From contig NC_133971.1 in assembly GCF_031877795.1 (NCBI RefSeq), positions 22,501 through 86,500 of the forward strand: a stretch of DNA of 64,000 nucleotides. Direction: 5' to 3'. Every line of letters begins with the position of its first letter. Within the stretch, counting starts at the first letter, position 1. The translations under genes and the position numbers were made by a program. The notes beneath the pieces were generated by a model, which was not told where the DNA came from, ran no database searches, and was given only the letters and a program-made list of their open reading frames with translations. Origin of the DNA: Strix aluco. Taxonomy: Eukaryota; Chordata; Aves; Strigiformes; Strigidae. This document shows positions 33,461-46,083 of this stretch, piece after piece.

Positions 33461-34950
33461 CATGATGGCAGGGCCAGGAGGCTGGTGCAGGGGAGTAGCA
33501 GCCCTTCCCATCTGGAGACACTCCAGAATGTGCACTCATTTATCCCAGGATTTCACATTGTCTGTACTGCAGAAGCTACCGGTTTTAAGCAGCACTACCC
33601 TGTGCTGCTCTTGCCTTTCCTGGTAGCTGTGAACCAACACCATTTGAGGAGGCTGCCTGATTCAACCATGTCTTCCTTGGGATACTGCACTCTAATGGCA
33701 CTAAGAGGTTTTCCTTGCCCCCATGCATAACCTTTTCCCTGAAGTTTTAGCAAGGTACACACACCTCCCCTTTGAGTTCCAACACTGTTGAGCATCATAG
33801 CACAGTGGTGAACTCACAGAGCTGCTGAGCATGAAAATGTGAAAGTGCCTCTGGAAAATGGAAGACAGATCCCACTCTGGGAAGAGCACCCCATTAGCAA
33901 AACAAATGCCCTGTAAGTTGAGGAGTAGGAGACTCAAACTGGGAAAAATTTTTGAGTAGAAGCCTGGTTAGTGCTGGCAAACCATACAGAGCTTCTGTAT
34001 TTTAGGTCCAAATGTATTATGATGGTAAGGTTATTTTAGAAAACGCCCAGACATTGAAATAGCTGCCCTGAGGAGCATGAGTGCATGGAAATGTCATGTT
34101 GATATGGTCACGTGCTGGACTTAGGAACATCTCTGGTTTCAGTCTTATGTCCTTTATCTAAGGTAAGCCTGCAACTTGCATGCGTCAATGTAACTGTAGT
34201 CAAATAGATGAAGACGCCACACTGAGAGTTTTGACGCAGGCCTAGACTGTCCCCAACACTAGGACTTGCATCACAGGTGGATGATGGAGGTCCCTGAGAC
34301 AGAGCACAAAGAAAATTCCGTTGCTAAGAGACAGAATGCAAGGAGAAAAATTTAGTGTCTTCCTCCTCCTACTGCCAACAATCATAAGGTCACCTGAGAA
34401 AAGGTACCTACAGGATAACCTGAGCTCTGAGCTTCATGACGACTTAGGCTCTACTTGTCTTGCTATCCTGATGCTATACTTGACATAGGTGCTCTGCTTC
34501 TGCTTGGAAGATGAGTAGCTGTTTCTCCAGGGCCTAAGACCACACAGCAGAGGACAGGCCATGGAGGTGAAGAGGCAACAGATGGGAGTCATTGGCCAGA
34601 CTGCAGTCTGACATCCCCATCATCTTCCTGCTGCGTATCTCTCTCCTCCTTGGAGAAGAAATATGCAATTGCTTGGTATATCAGAGATTGCAGAAAACCA
34701 CAGCCACAAGAAAAATATCAAACATTTATTTTCTCCTATTTTAATAAGGGCATGGCTTCATCTCTCAAATGTGCCTGAAAGCAACTAGAAGAGCCTTTAA
34801 CAGCTCCCAACAGCCAGTTCAAAACCACTCCTGAGCAAGTACATTTCTTCAGGATTAATGGTATGAAGAACTGCTGACAAGCCAGCTGTGTTAAGCCTTG
34901 AAATGTGCTTGCACGTGGACAAAAGTGGGTGCATATACATGATTTTAAGG
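33461..34950. other. No gene recognised
   Basis: I see no conserved frame, repeat family or RNA gene. Composition is ordinary, with short frames only. Confidence 0.45.
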
Positions 34951-34957
34951 ATATAGT

Positions 34958-35299
34958 TGTGGTGGTTTAGTCTCTGCCGGGGACTGAGACCACACGGCTG
35001 CTGCCCCTCCCCCACAAAGGGAGTGAAATACAAAGCCCCGGGGCTGAGATAAGGAGAGGTTTAATACAACAGTGCGACAGCAACAAAACAAACAACAACA
35101 ATAACAGTAATAACAATGAACAGAGCAAAGTATGTACCGATACAGCAGGGAGAGGAATGGCTGCACAAATGCCCGCGCTCACCTATTCTCCCGCGCTTGG
35201 GTGCCCGGAGGTGAAGTCAGCATGGTATATGAACAACCCGGCTATAGCTTCCCCCCCACTGCTGGGGAAACTTAACCCTATCCTAGCTGAACCAGGACA
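34958..35299 (+). mobile_element. Solo LTR, ERVL-like, with perfect 5-bp target duplication
   Basis: The element starts TGTGGTGGTTTAGTCTCTGC and ends CTGAACCAGGACA. It is flanked on both sides by ATAGT (34,953-34,957 and 35,300-35,304). The 342-bp length, TG...CA ends and 5-bp duplication fit a solo LTR of a class III (ERVL-type) element. It is distantly related to family A. No viral genes remain; it looks whole as a solo LTR. Confidence 0.85.
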
Positions 35300-35309
35300 A
35301 TAGTAAACT

Positions 35310-36066
35310 GAAATTTTTGTGTACTTGGGCCACAACAACTCCCAGCAGTGCTACAGGCTTGGGGAGGAGTGGCTGGAGAGCTGCCAGTCAGAGAGGGGCC
35401 TGGGGAGGTTGATTGATAATGGCTGAACAGGAGCCAGCAGTGTGCCCAGGTGGCCAAGAAGGCCAATGGCATCCTGACTTGTATCAGCAATAGCGTGGCC
35501 AGCAGGGACAGGGAAGGTACCTTACCCCTGTACTTGGCACTGGTCAGGCCGCACCTCGATTCCTGGGTTCAGTTTTGGGCCCCTCACTACAACAAGGACA
35601 TTGAATTACTCGAGCATGTCCAGAGAAGGGCAATGAAGCTGGTGAAGGGTCTGGAGCACAGGTCTGATGGGGAGTGGCTGAGAGAACTGGGGGGGTTTAG
35701 TCTGCAGAAGAGGAGGCTGAGGGGAGACCTCATCGCCCTCTACAACTACCTGAAAGGAGAGTGCAGAGAGGGGGGATGAGTCTCTTTAACCAAGTAACAA
35801 GCGACAGGACAAGAGGTAACGGCCTCAAGTTCCACCAGGGAAGGTTTAGACTAGATATTAGGATGTATTTCTTAACAGAATGGGTTGTTAGACATTGAAA
35901 TGGGCTGCCCAGGGCAGTGGTGGAGTCCCCATCTCTGGAGGGGTTTAAGAGTAGGGTAGACAGAGCGCTGAGGGATGTGGTGGAGTTAAGAATGGTCAGT
36001 GTGAGATTAATGGTTGGACTAGATGATCTTCAAGGTCTTTTCCAACTGATTCTGTGATTCTATGAA
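35310..36066 (+). mobile_element. CR1 LINE, 3' ~750 bp
   Basis: It begins in the late RT/C-terminal part (TACTTGGGCCACAACAACTC) and continues through the reading [20 protein letters not shown] and [21 protein letters not shown]. It ends with GGTCTTTTCCAACTGATTCT and a short octamer tail. It lies directly after the LTR at 34,958. The C-terminal frame is interrupted near 35,778, so it is a dead copy. Confidence 0.94.
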
Positions 36067-38090
36067 ATTGGCTTGGTAGAAACCTTCAGATCCCTGTACT
36101 TCCTGAGGACTCTACTGCTCTACCTCTGACCATGCACAAAGGCCTAAGACCAAAAGGGATACCAGTGTCCCATTCTCCATAGCTGGGCAAAGGATAGGAT
36201 GACTGAAGATTCTGACTGGCACAGGCAGAGCCAAACTCTTTAATGTATCCCACCATCAATGTTATAACTTCAGTGCATTTATCTGCTGCATTGTCAACTG
36301 GGTAATATAATCCCATAATTTATTCAATTGTGCTTGTTCCTGTTTACACAGATATCAGAGTAAATGAAATCAGGAATATACTTGCTTCCATTTCTCAGCA
36401 AAATCCAGAGAATTGAATAGGACTCTGTTATTTCGCTTGGCTGCAGCAGGCATCCAAGGCTCCAGGGCCATGTGTTGGCTCTAGTAAGAAGTCTCCAAAT
36501 TACTTGGTTATGCTTCCCAATTAATATCCAGTTTCCCAGACTGCCATTCATGAACTGCACTTCCAAACCCTGCCTGTCTTGGGGAAGGCCTTTTTACAAT
36601 ACATCAGGCCTGAAGCTCAGAGGCAATATACAGCCCTCAGGTCTGTCCCCACTCCTTCCTTATTTGTCCTTCTTCCAGCTTCAAACCTACGTATGCTTCA
36701 AGAACAGCTTTCTGCAGGCAAGCTCAAGCTATGGTCAAAATGGAAGGGTGCAAATTTCCAAGGGTTAGTCTCTTCATTGTCTGTAATTCCTCTCATCTCT
36801 GATGCCAACCAACAATAATGTCTGTCCCTTCTGTCTGAGCTGACCTAATCTTTTCCCCCTTGCTTTTTATAGACTGCAATCACAGGTTTTGGGCAAGCAC
36901 AACAAATATTCCACCATGCTTCATACAGGCACTGTGCTGTCAGCCAAGGGCACAGTAATCTACAGGAACAGATTCTTTCTTCTGCTCATCAGGCGAGCAA
37001 TAGAAAAGAGCAAGCAGTGCCTTTGCTGCAAGTGGCTCTGCAGGCACTTGCCTAACACCAGGCAAAAAGTATTTCAAGGAGTTAAGTACAAGAAACATTT
37101 AAGGCTCTCTGGAGATCTGGTGTGTAGCTGATCCAAGGATATCAAGTCAAATCCTAAATACATCTTTTAGGACTTATGCAAACAGAGAAGTAACCCAAAA
37201 TGGCTGAAAATCCAACTCCTACTTTAGCAGCTCAGTTCAGGGTCATCTTAAACAGATGCATACTAATAAGCATCAGCCCCAGAGCTTACCAGATCCCTTT
37301 CAGAGAGGACAATCAGAACCCTCTTCACAAAGCAAGCTGCTTCTCTAACAAAATACTCCCCATTTTGCCATCAGCATAAGCATTACAAGGCAATATTGCA
37401 GGCAGTCTCTGAGTAAAATAACATTTCTGAACTACTAGAATTACAATAATTTTTCATGGTAAAAAGCACTCAAATCAAGGTATGATAAAACACTACAAGT
37501 ACTGGCATGAGGCAGGAACAGGCACTGTAAAAATTCTGCTGTGACTAAAATTCAGTTACGAGCTCACAGAGGAAATATGGCCTTGTTCCTGCTTTACAAA
37601 AATTCAAGATCCAGGCAGTTCTAATTGAAGGGGAAACTGGCACAGGCCTCACAGATAAAGCTGAGCCATCTTCCCCCTTTTATTTCTCTGAGTCTTGACT
37701 ACATGTTCATGTTTCACAGCTGAGTTCTATGCATTTAGCAACCTGAAAAATGCATCGTTGCCTTGTCTTTTTCACTCTCCTTTGCTCTTCCTTAATACAA
37801 GTTGATTTTAAAGGTGGAGGAGAGAGCAAGCTTAACACAGTCAGGGAAGTAATACCAGATGACCACTAGTTTAAGTGATGATTATTAAAAATAAATCACT
37901 ACCAGAGTTAAGTGACACAACTGCTCTTCCATTTATTTCAAATCAGACTGCTTGTGAGCTGAATTCATTGAGGACTTCATTATTCATACAGGCAGGTTCA
38001 ATAAGGTTGATAGCCATAGCACGTGGCAGTTTAGAGGTAGCTGCATAACAAAGCAACTTGCTAGCGCTTCACATTTCATACAAAATGGAG
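36067..38090. other. Region 3' of TOMM5, no separate gene recognised
   Basis: The right part may be the long 3' untranslated region of TOMM5 (minus strand): a polyadenylation-type AATAAA complement lies at 37,932-37,937 and another near 37,679. Left of that I see no conserved frame or known repeat. Confidence 0.4.
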
Positions 38091-38369
38091 ATAGACTTTT
38101 TTTTTAAACAGTACAAGAAATGTTGCATCACAAGTCATTGCTTGATGATAGCAGGGAGTATTCTGTGACCAAAATCCAGCTGCAGGGACAACAGATATCT
38201 TCCCCATACTCCAACTAGGCTATCATTCTCAGGTCAGATATGCTTAAGTGAAATAATTTTAGAACCACTTAGTACCGGATGCCTGCCTCTGGTACAATAT
38301 TTAATTAACAAAACAGTGGAAAGCAGCTACAGTCCATTTTGTTTTCATGTATCGAGTCTTCTTAAGTCT

Positions 38370-39128
38370 TCATATACTGTCCAGCTTCTTCAGGATGAAA
38401 GGAGCTGAAAAGACAAAATAAAGCAGCATGGACTTAACTCAGCTGAAGGGAACGAGATGCAGCGAGTCTGGGATGAAACTGCTGAACATTTACCTGGCAT
38501 CTAAAATATTCAGACTCTGGGCAAAATACCACTCTCTACCTCCCACACAGCCCTTTCTCTCCCTGCACGATTGCTTTAACAGGTGAAGCAGCACGACTCA
38601 AGGGGGGATCGGGTCTGCCGGCTTGTGCCGCAGGTCAGAGCCTCGGGCCTGTTCTCGACATGGACGGGGGGACCCCCCAGACGCCATTTCGCGTTGGCTG
38701 AGCAGACGGCACCTTGCAGGAAAAGGTGCAAGACCCTGATGACACGCACCAAAGCGCTGCCTACACGACAGCATGGCCCGGCCCTGCGCGCTCGGCAGCA
38801 GCACAGCCGCGCTGCCGTCCGCCCCAGCCCGGCACAACAGGCGCTGCCGTGAGCGCCGCCGGGATGCCGAGCCTCCCTCGCTCCCCCGGGGACGCGCCCG
38901 CCGCCGGCTCTGCCCTCCAGCCCCCACGAGCACGGCGGTGGCCGGGGGTGCCGGGAGCCCAGCAGAGCCGCCCCGACGGGCTAGGCCGGGCCCCGCCGAA
39001 CACTTACTGATCCGCAGCAGCGCGACATAGATAAGGAAGTTGCGGACAGAGGTGAGGACGTCGCGGCGCATCTTCCGCTTCAGCTCCTCTGGGTCCATCT
39101 TGGGCCCCAACCCCTCGATGCGGAACAT
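38370..39128 (-). CDS. TOMM5: Mitochondrial import receptor subunit TOM5 homolog
   Basis: TOMM5 is a small tail-anchored subunit of the TOM complex in the mitochondrial outer membrane, where it helps assemble and stabilise the import pore. There are two coding exons on the minus strand. Exon 1 (39,128 down to 39,008, 40 codons plus one base) encodes [20 protein letters not shown] then [20 protein letters not shown]. Exon 2 (38,404 to 38,370) completes [11 protein letters not shown] and a TGA stop. Total 51 residues, the length I recall for the mammalian protein, and the last 11 residues appear identical to human. The donor (CGGATCA/GTAAGTG) and the acceptor (TTTTCAG) are canonical. The single membrane helix is about residues 28-45 ([18 protein letters not shown]), preceded by the charged cytosolic part. 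The 603-base intron is GC-rich and reads open for some distance past the donor, which is a shadow, not a longer product. Confidence 0.97.
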
Positions 39129-39345
39129 GCCGGCAGCCCCCGCGCGCCACCGCCGCTACGGCTCGCGAGGAGGGACAGACACGGCCGCATCACGTGACGG
39201 GGGCGAGCGCGGCCCATGCGCACGGGGCCGCGGCGAAGCCGGTGCCCTCAGTGGGGCGCTCAGTGCCCGGTCCCGAGAGGCGAGGGTGGCGGGTGGGGGG
39301 AGCCCGGCTCGCCCGGGGGCCCTCGGAGGGGAGCGCCGGCAGGGC
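39129..39345 (-). promoter_or_regulatory. TOMM5: TOMM5 CpG-island promoter
   Basis: CpG-rich DNA spans the first exon and upstream flank (about 38,600-39,370). A TCACGTGAC E-box lies at 39,190-39,198, about 60 bases before the ATG. A CATGCGCA motif, half of the NRF1 consensus, lies near 39,214-39,221. NRF1 and E-box factors are known regulators of nuclear genes for mitochondrial proteins; their use here is inferred. No TATA box is seen. Confidence 0.6.
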
Positions 39346-39409
39346 GGGGGGTGCGAGGTTAAACACACCCGCGGCCTCCTCCTGAAGCCTTGTAGCCAGC
39401 ACCAGTGTT

Positions 39410-39938
39410 TCTCCTCAAGCACAAGGACCGCTAATCACCGGCTCCGTTGTGTAAGCCTGATAGGATCCAGGCCTTGCTAAACTTCACCGGTGAAGAGGCG
39501 ATGAAGGATTGGTAAGAGGGGAGCATCCTGCCCCAGAAGGCGCCAGGAGATGGATGATTGCCCAGGAAGCACGAAGTCAGCAAAAGTCTGTGGAAACTGA
39601 GGGAGAAGTAAAGGCAGGAGGGGGAGATCATCATTACCCACTCAAGACCGAAGAAACTTACCCCCAAACCTGCAATGAGCATGCATGCTAATTTACATAG
39701 CAAGCGAGGCTAATTTAAATATAACTAACCAGTAGCAAGTGGGAGTGTAAACTTAGATAGGTTTTTACTAATCACGTAATAGGATAAATAGGCTGCAGTT
39801 CCTTTGTGCAGCGTGCCAGCTTTGTGGAATTACCCCCTAGCACCCTTCTTTGTGCAGCTATGGAATACAACTGGTATCTGGGTTCTGGGTGAGACTGGCT
39901 TTGCACAGCAGGTAACAAACCCTGTCTGAGGGACAACA
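39410..39938 (+). mobile_element. ERV fragment with LTR (39,448-39,938) (family B)
   Basis: The LTR starts TGTGTAAGCCTGATAGG and ends GAGGGACAACA and is collinear with 29,916-30,440. Shared text includes GCCTTGCTAA, ACATCCTGCCC-like text, TACATAGCAAG-GAGGCTAA and GCTTTGTGGAATTACC. About 35 bases of internal flank (AGGACCGCTAATCACCGGCT) match AGGACCACTAAACATTGGCT left of the other copy. It is therefore the end of a provirus and not a simple solo LTR. It was inserted just upstream of the TOMM5 promoter. Fossil. Confidence 0.75.
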
Positions 39939-42394
39939 CTCCCCCCCCCCGGCGCTGTGGAGGAGCCTTCTAGAAACACAGCCTGTGCCTGCCCTGCCTG
40001 GAGGGACTGTGGCGATGGCCTTACGCACCGGCAGCTGGGCTGGCCTGCCTGCAGCCCAGGCAGAGCTGTGGTGGGGGTCTGGGGTTTGCAGCTTGCCTCT
40101 TCCAAGGGGTGCTGGCCGTGGTTGCACATGATCCCTGTGGGTGTAGGGGATCCCTGCAGACAGGGTTTCTCTGGTCCTGCCACCAGCAGTGTGTGCCTCT
40201 TTTGCTCCTGCGAGGTTGCAGGCAGTAGTGTGGTGTTTGTCATGGCGAAGAGGTCAGGGATAGGTCTGTGATGGGGAGCTGTGCCCCCTGAGTGCCCGCT
40301 CCTCCAGGGCTGGAGGGCAGCTCTCTCCACCCTGGGGTTAAGTCTACAGCAGAGCAGCCTGGAAGTGGCTTAGTCCGGTTGCACCGTGGGTGTGAACTCA
40401 GGGACCTTTTGTACCATCAGCACACTGGCGTGAGTGCATGGAACTGGAGTTCTCCTGGCTAAGCATAGCTGTCGTGGAGGAGAGTCATGCAGGAACCTCT
40501 CCTTTGCCCAGTGCCTCCACTTAGAAGGCAGAGAGTAGGAAGCAGACATAGAACAACCTCTACAGAGAAACTGTACAATGCCTGTCAACTCTGTTGCAAG
40601 TGCTTGGAACATCAGTTACTGATGAGGTCTGCGGCTAATGATTGTCCTGAGCAGCTGGAGTTAACATCTGAGCAATGAGTACCAGATGCTTGTCTTGGGA
40701 ATGGGAACAGCTCTGTCTAAGGGAGATGCACCCAGATGAAGCAGAGTCTGCTTTTGCAGATTACACCTCACGATACTTCATGTCACAGCACAACAGCCTC
40801 AAACTCAGCAGCCTTGGCCGAGTCATTACATCTGCTGCTGCAAACTCCACTGGCTTCCCAGTCTGTGTGGTACTACTGTGTGAGGTGTGCATGAGAACAC
40901 AGTCCTGAAAAGCAAACTAGTCTCAATGTGCTTGAACACTGGGAAGAGAGGGTTATAGCCACACCAGGCAGGAACAGAGGTTGCTGTGCTGGCTCCTCTG
41001 AACTCTTCCAAGTGCCTTCATTCTGGGTAATCTATTTACAATGGGATTTATTAGATATCTGGTTTTCGCTAATTCCGGTAAAGAATTAGTGTGACAGTGA
41101 GTCAATGTGCATCTGGCTCTGCTAGCTCTCCTGAATTATCCACCATTGTCTTTGGTACCACTGCTGATCTGCAGAGTTTGTTACTGCTTCAGCTAGTAAC
41201 TGACTTATCTGTGCTGCTTCATATAGTACACAGGAGCCTTCACCCCAACACAGAACCCTATTATGCAAAGTCTTGAACAAAGGCAACCCCCATTCCCTGA
41301 CATGTCCAGGGAGACTGTTGGAGGCCAGCAATATTTAACAGGTACAAAGAGACTGAGAGGGCTAGGGATCTTGACTTTGGAGAGGCCTCTTGCCAACCAC
41401 AGAGCCTCTTCTCTGGAAGCTGGAGTTCACGGAAAGCTGGGCTGTGGATGAGTTTCAGTCAGAATAATGGACGACCATGAATGCTGGCTTGAATTGTGCC
41501 CTTTTTTAGGGACAGAAGCTGGTTCAGGCCTGAGACCAGGCTTACCCAGAGAACTGTGTATGCAGCCCTCAGTCCTCACTCTTGAGCTCCATCTGCACCA
41601 GACTGGCCTCAGCCACCAAGCCCTGTATTCCCTGCCCATGGCAGGCATCTGGCAATGCTTTCAGAAGTGCTCCTTAAATGCCAGGAATGCCATCAGAGAT
41701 GGACACAGGCCCTAGTGATGCCTAGAGAGGGTCAAGCAAGCAAGAAGGCAGTGTCTTGTGGCTCTCCCCACCACCCCCATAAGATGTCTGGGTTCTGCAG
41801 CCCACCCTGCTCTGCCTGTGCTGCTTGGGACCAGGCAATGGACAGCAGGCAGATAGATAATTCAAAAAAACAGATTTCTCTCAGCTAAGCTGCCTGTGAC
41901 CTGAGGCAAAGCCAATTACAGAGCAGCTGTTTTCATTGTGCCAGTGATTAACAGGGCTAATTGCATCTCCCACTGGCTGGGGGAGCTTTTCAGCCTTTCT
42001 GTGCTACCTCAAGGGCCCTCCCTGACTTTGCAAAGGATGACTAAGGAGGAGTGTTCCCAAACCACCCTACTTCCAGCACATTTGCAGGACATTCCATCCC
42101 AATCCCCAGTGAGGCAACCTGTTCTGGTCACAGAAGTTGTAAGACTGGCCTCTTGAGAGCTTTACAGCAAGGTGCTGGAGGAGAATACTGTAGAGCTGCC
42201 CACATCTGCAGCTGACAAACTAGCCTTGTTCTGCTGGCTTCCATGAAATCTTGTTGATTTGCTCAAGGTTTCATTCTGAATGGTGGGTTTCTCTGGTCTA
42301 GCAGAAACAGGTTGGCAGGTCCCAAGCTCATCCTGGCAGAAAAGCAAGGAGTCTCATCCTACATTTCAAGACTCCCAGTCTTGGTTTGTGTTTC
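39939..42394. other. No gene recognised
   Basis: This begins with a 10-base C run just after the LTR. Open frames up to about 166 codons (minus, 39,830-40,330) overlap the LTR and have no recognisable domain. No firm repeat family beyond the LTR was recognised. Confidence 0.4.
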
Positions 42395-42990
42395 TGTCGT
42401 GGTTTAAACCCGGCCAGCAGCCAAACACCATACAGCCACTGCATCACCCTCCCCTGCCCTGAGGGATGGGGAAGGGAATTGGAGCGGTAAAGGTAAGGAG
42501 ACTCATAGATTGAGATAAAAACAATTTAATTGAAATTAAATTAAATAATAATTATAATCGTAATACTAATAATAGAATATAAAAACAAGTGATGCACAGT
42601 GTAGTTGCTCACCACCTGCCCACTGATGCCCAGCCTGTTCCCAGTTAGCAATACCAGACAAGAGTAAATCCCAAAACTGCAATCCCAGAAGCGAGAGCGA
42701 GCTTCCCAGTTCACCCTCCTCTACACACTGATCATGACATTGTATGATCTGGAATATTCCCTTGGCCAATCTGGGCCCGCTGCTCTGGCCGTGTTCTCCC
42801 CCAGCTTTGTGTGCACCCATACATGGGCAGGACACGGGAAGCTGAAAAGTCCTGGATATTTTAGTAACAACTGAAAATATCAGTATATTATCACCACTCA
42901 TATCAAATCGCATACTGAATTCAAAACACAGCACTCTTCTAGCTACTAAGAAGAAAAAAAATTAGCTCTATCCCAGCTGAAACCAGGACA
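42395..42990 (+). mobile_element. ERV LTR, probably solo (family A)
   Basis: It starts TGTCGTGGTTTAAACCCGGCC and ends TCCCAGCTGAAACCAGGACA. The middle shares TTGAGATAAAAACAATTTAAT and TGATCATGACATTGTATGATC-like text with the copies at 20,621 and 23,112. An AT-rich run (42,520-42,590) is an internal expansion. The target duplication is unclear. Fossil. Confidence 0.8.
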
Positions 42991-45900
42991 ATTTGAAAAG
43001 CAGGAGTGATGCTGTTTTCCCAAGCATTGCTCTGGAGACCATAAAGGAACTTGAGCAAATCTGGCCAAAGCAGAATCAAACATGAAACAGTATTGAAATG
43101 AGACTGGAGCAAGAAGACAAAAAAAAATGGTGTTAAGGAGCAATGTCAGCGAGGACTCTGCCAGGACATTGACTTGAAATTTATTGTCACAAGTTATTTC
43201 ACTGGACCCATCCCATTCTCCTTGTCCTTTAATGAGATGGGGGTGTGAGAAACATTTCCTTTGGGAGACATCCACATTGGATAAGCAGGAGACTTCAGGT
43301 GTGGAGTGACTGGCAAGGGACAGAAAGCATTGGCTTTGGGTTTTGACACCAGCATGAACGACTTCCTGAGCTGTCTTTGAAGTGTTTGTGGCAATTTTCC
43401 AGAATTCTCTCAAACCTCCAAACTGTGCAGTTTTGACAACTCCTACCATGTCCTTACTTTTACTCAGTCCTGTAATTGCATGAGAATTTTACCTTTCATT
43501 TCCTGGGGCTACAGGCAGATTACTAGCCACTGACTGGGCACTGGCTTGAGGTTAAGGTCTCTGAACAGAACATGGACAACTGCACAACATGGTATGTGAA
43601 GTGGCTGCAGATGGCAGGTAGCTGTGAAAAGCTGACAAAAGTTGCAGATAATGCCACAAAGGAGAGCTGGATCTCCCAAGTGGTTATGGAGCAGTGATGT
43701 GAGGAAGGGTCAAACTTCACAGATAACTGGAAAGAAGCACTGGGCTCCTTCTGAGGCAAGGCCAGCAGTTCCTTAGTAGCTGCGTCAGTAATAGCACATA
43801 ATGCCAAGATTACCTAGGTAACAGTGTCAGAATTACCAAACTGGACACAGAAGTTAGAAAAGCCCCATGATACCATTGAGGAAAAAATAGTTAGAAGTCA
43901 GTTGTTCCTTTGTGAGGAGACTGGGACAGACAAAGGAAGTACAAGGACTGCAAAAAGGAGGGTCAAGAAACAGGACAAGGGAGTACCAAGGTAGACAGTG
44001 CTGCATGGAGGAAGTAGCCAAGCAGCTGTGTGTGCAATCACCACTGCTAGAGCAGGATCCTAAACCGAACCCGTTGTTTTGGTCATAGCATGCATATCAA
44101 ACCTACTGTCCTGGTCAGGAGGATGAAGGGGAAGGCATGTTGTTTTCCCTACACACTTGAGAACACCCAGGTGAATGGATTGAACTTTGCAGTATCACCA
44201 TGTAGATGCATATTCTAGGTGTGGTGGCTTTGGCAGCTACCTGTCACTGCCTAACATTGTTTAAAAGCAGGTTCAGCTTTTTCTAGCCTTGGTGAGAAAA
44301 GATGGACAAGGTGACATGGAATATGAATTTGTGCTGGTTTACATACCAACCTAGCAAGGAAGGCAGTTCACTCCACAGTTAAGGTCCACATAAGCCAAGG
44401 TTTGTTTCATGTACCGAGGACAGGCATCGTCTGGCTGCCTCTTTACACCAGTGGCAAAATCACCAAGGTCTAGGCATCCCCCTGCATGCACAACAAATAA
44501 AGCAACATTCCTTTGAGCCTGTGATTGGGATGACTTGTTTGTGCCTGAGTGAGGAGCTTTGGTTCTGGCTTCTCCTTGCCACTGCTGTGTGTGGGTGGAA
44601 GCTATCTGGAAAACTGCAGGATTTAGGTGCAAACAATCTCTGCAGGCCAAGGAGCAGGTGGAAGTGCAGGGCTGCATGCTGGGTGGGAACGCAGAGATGA
44701 GGGGCTGACTGGGCAGTGCTGCCCCGGGACCTCAGCTAGGACACACTAGTGAAAGCTCGCACTTCTTGGCCCAGGGGTTCTCCCCCTCCCATAAAGTGCT
44801 GGCACTGGCACTGGGGTGAGACACAGCTAGTACAGAGCGCAGGCAAGAAATAGTGCTCAAAAATTAAGTCTGCCCTGATTGCCCTTTTTGAGACCTCAGG
44901 CAAGTTTGTGGGGAAAGAACTCACCAAGATGGCTTGATCCTCCTGGATGTGTTGTGAAGTGCCCCTCCATACACTGTTCTGGGTTGTTACATCATGGAGA
45001 TGGCTTATCAGCCAGCTGGAAGGACAGCATGTCTTTCCCTTAGGCAAGGCAGCATTAGTCTGCCCTGGCCCCTTGAGCATCTACCAGGAAGATTCAGAGA
45101 AGTGCCAGAAACCTCCACTTCTGGAGTTGGATCAGGACATTTATCACTGATGCACAGCAAAGGCCTTTTAGAGGCCCAGGGGAAGCCTTGCAGAAACACA
45201 AGGGGGAGGTACTGTAGATAGTGCTGGAGCCTTGGTGCTACCTCCCCTGTCGACCCTTTCACCCCATCAGAAGAATCAATATTGATACATACACTAATGG
45301 CAGCATTTGCCTTTGTGCAAACAAAAAGACTTTCTCTTTGTCTGGACAATAAATTTCAGCTTGCCATTCTGTAGTCTCTGTGGGCTCCACAGTCAGATAC
45401 ATTTTCTGGGCTTCATCAAACCAGTCTGAAAAGCAAATTAATGTGAATGTCAATTCAAGCTGAAGGGACAGCTCCCACCTACTCCACCGCTGCCTCCCAG
45501 CTTCTCAGGCCTGGTGTAGAGGGTGGTGCCATCTCTCCCAGTGCATGGGTGCACAAATAGTGTGCATGGCCCTTGCTGCTGGAAACTGATGCTCAGTGCA
45601 TTGGTTCCCCAGCGCCTTGCAGCTGGAGCATCCATACTCACTGCTTTCAGTTCATCTGGACTAAAACCAGATGTGGCTAAAGACAAGATGTGTGTTGAGT
45701 CCAGGACTGATGCATCTGCTGCAGGCAGTGCTACACAGACACAAGAGAAGATACACGTGTCTAACCCAGGCTTAACCAGGGCAAAGAGAGTCTGAGTTAG
45801 GCTGGCGTAGGCTGGTTCATTTAATGCAAGGCAGGTCTCTCTCGTAAAGGAGAATGCTCTGGCAGAACCTCCCAAACAGGACTGCCCTGGCAGTATTGCC

Positions 45901-46078
45901 TGTGAAGCTTGGTCTGTCATTTCAGTTCACAGGCTGTTTTCTTTTGGGACAGTCACTAGGGAACATCTTTCCTCTTCATTTCCTGTGTTCTCCAGACTGC
46001 ATCTGCAGTCTCTGGTGTGAAGGTTGGGAAAGAAGACAAGGGCTGTTCTATTGGATTCTGCAAGTTTTCAGCAAGTTT
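42991..46078. other. Unassigned; two splice-flanked frames on the minus strand
   Basis: Most of this stretch shows nothing. On the minus strand, 45,730-45,642 is an 89-base block with a pyrimidine-rich acceptor (TGTCTGTGTAG) and a strong donor (GCA/GTGAGTAT). It is open in one frame (LPAADASVLDSTHILSLATS then GFSPDELKA). A second block starting at 45,425 after TGCTTTTCAG reads WFDEAQKMYLTVEPTETTEW then QAEIYCPDKEKVFLFAQ. The two are not in compatible phase if joined directly, and I recognise neither. They may be exons of an unknown gene or chance. Confidence 0.3.
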
Positions 46079-46083
46079 GTCTA

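Noticed and set aside
38598-39128. A 176-codon minus-strand frame starting at the TOMM5 ATG
   Set aside because: It is read-through from exon 1 into the GC-rich intron. The true product splices at 39,008 to exon 2 and matches the TOMM5 family to its last residue.
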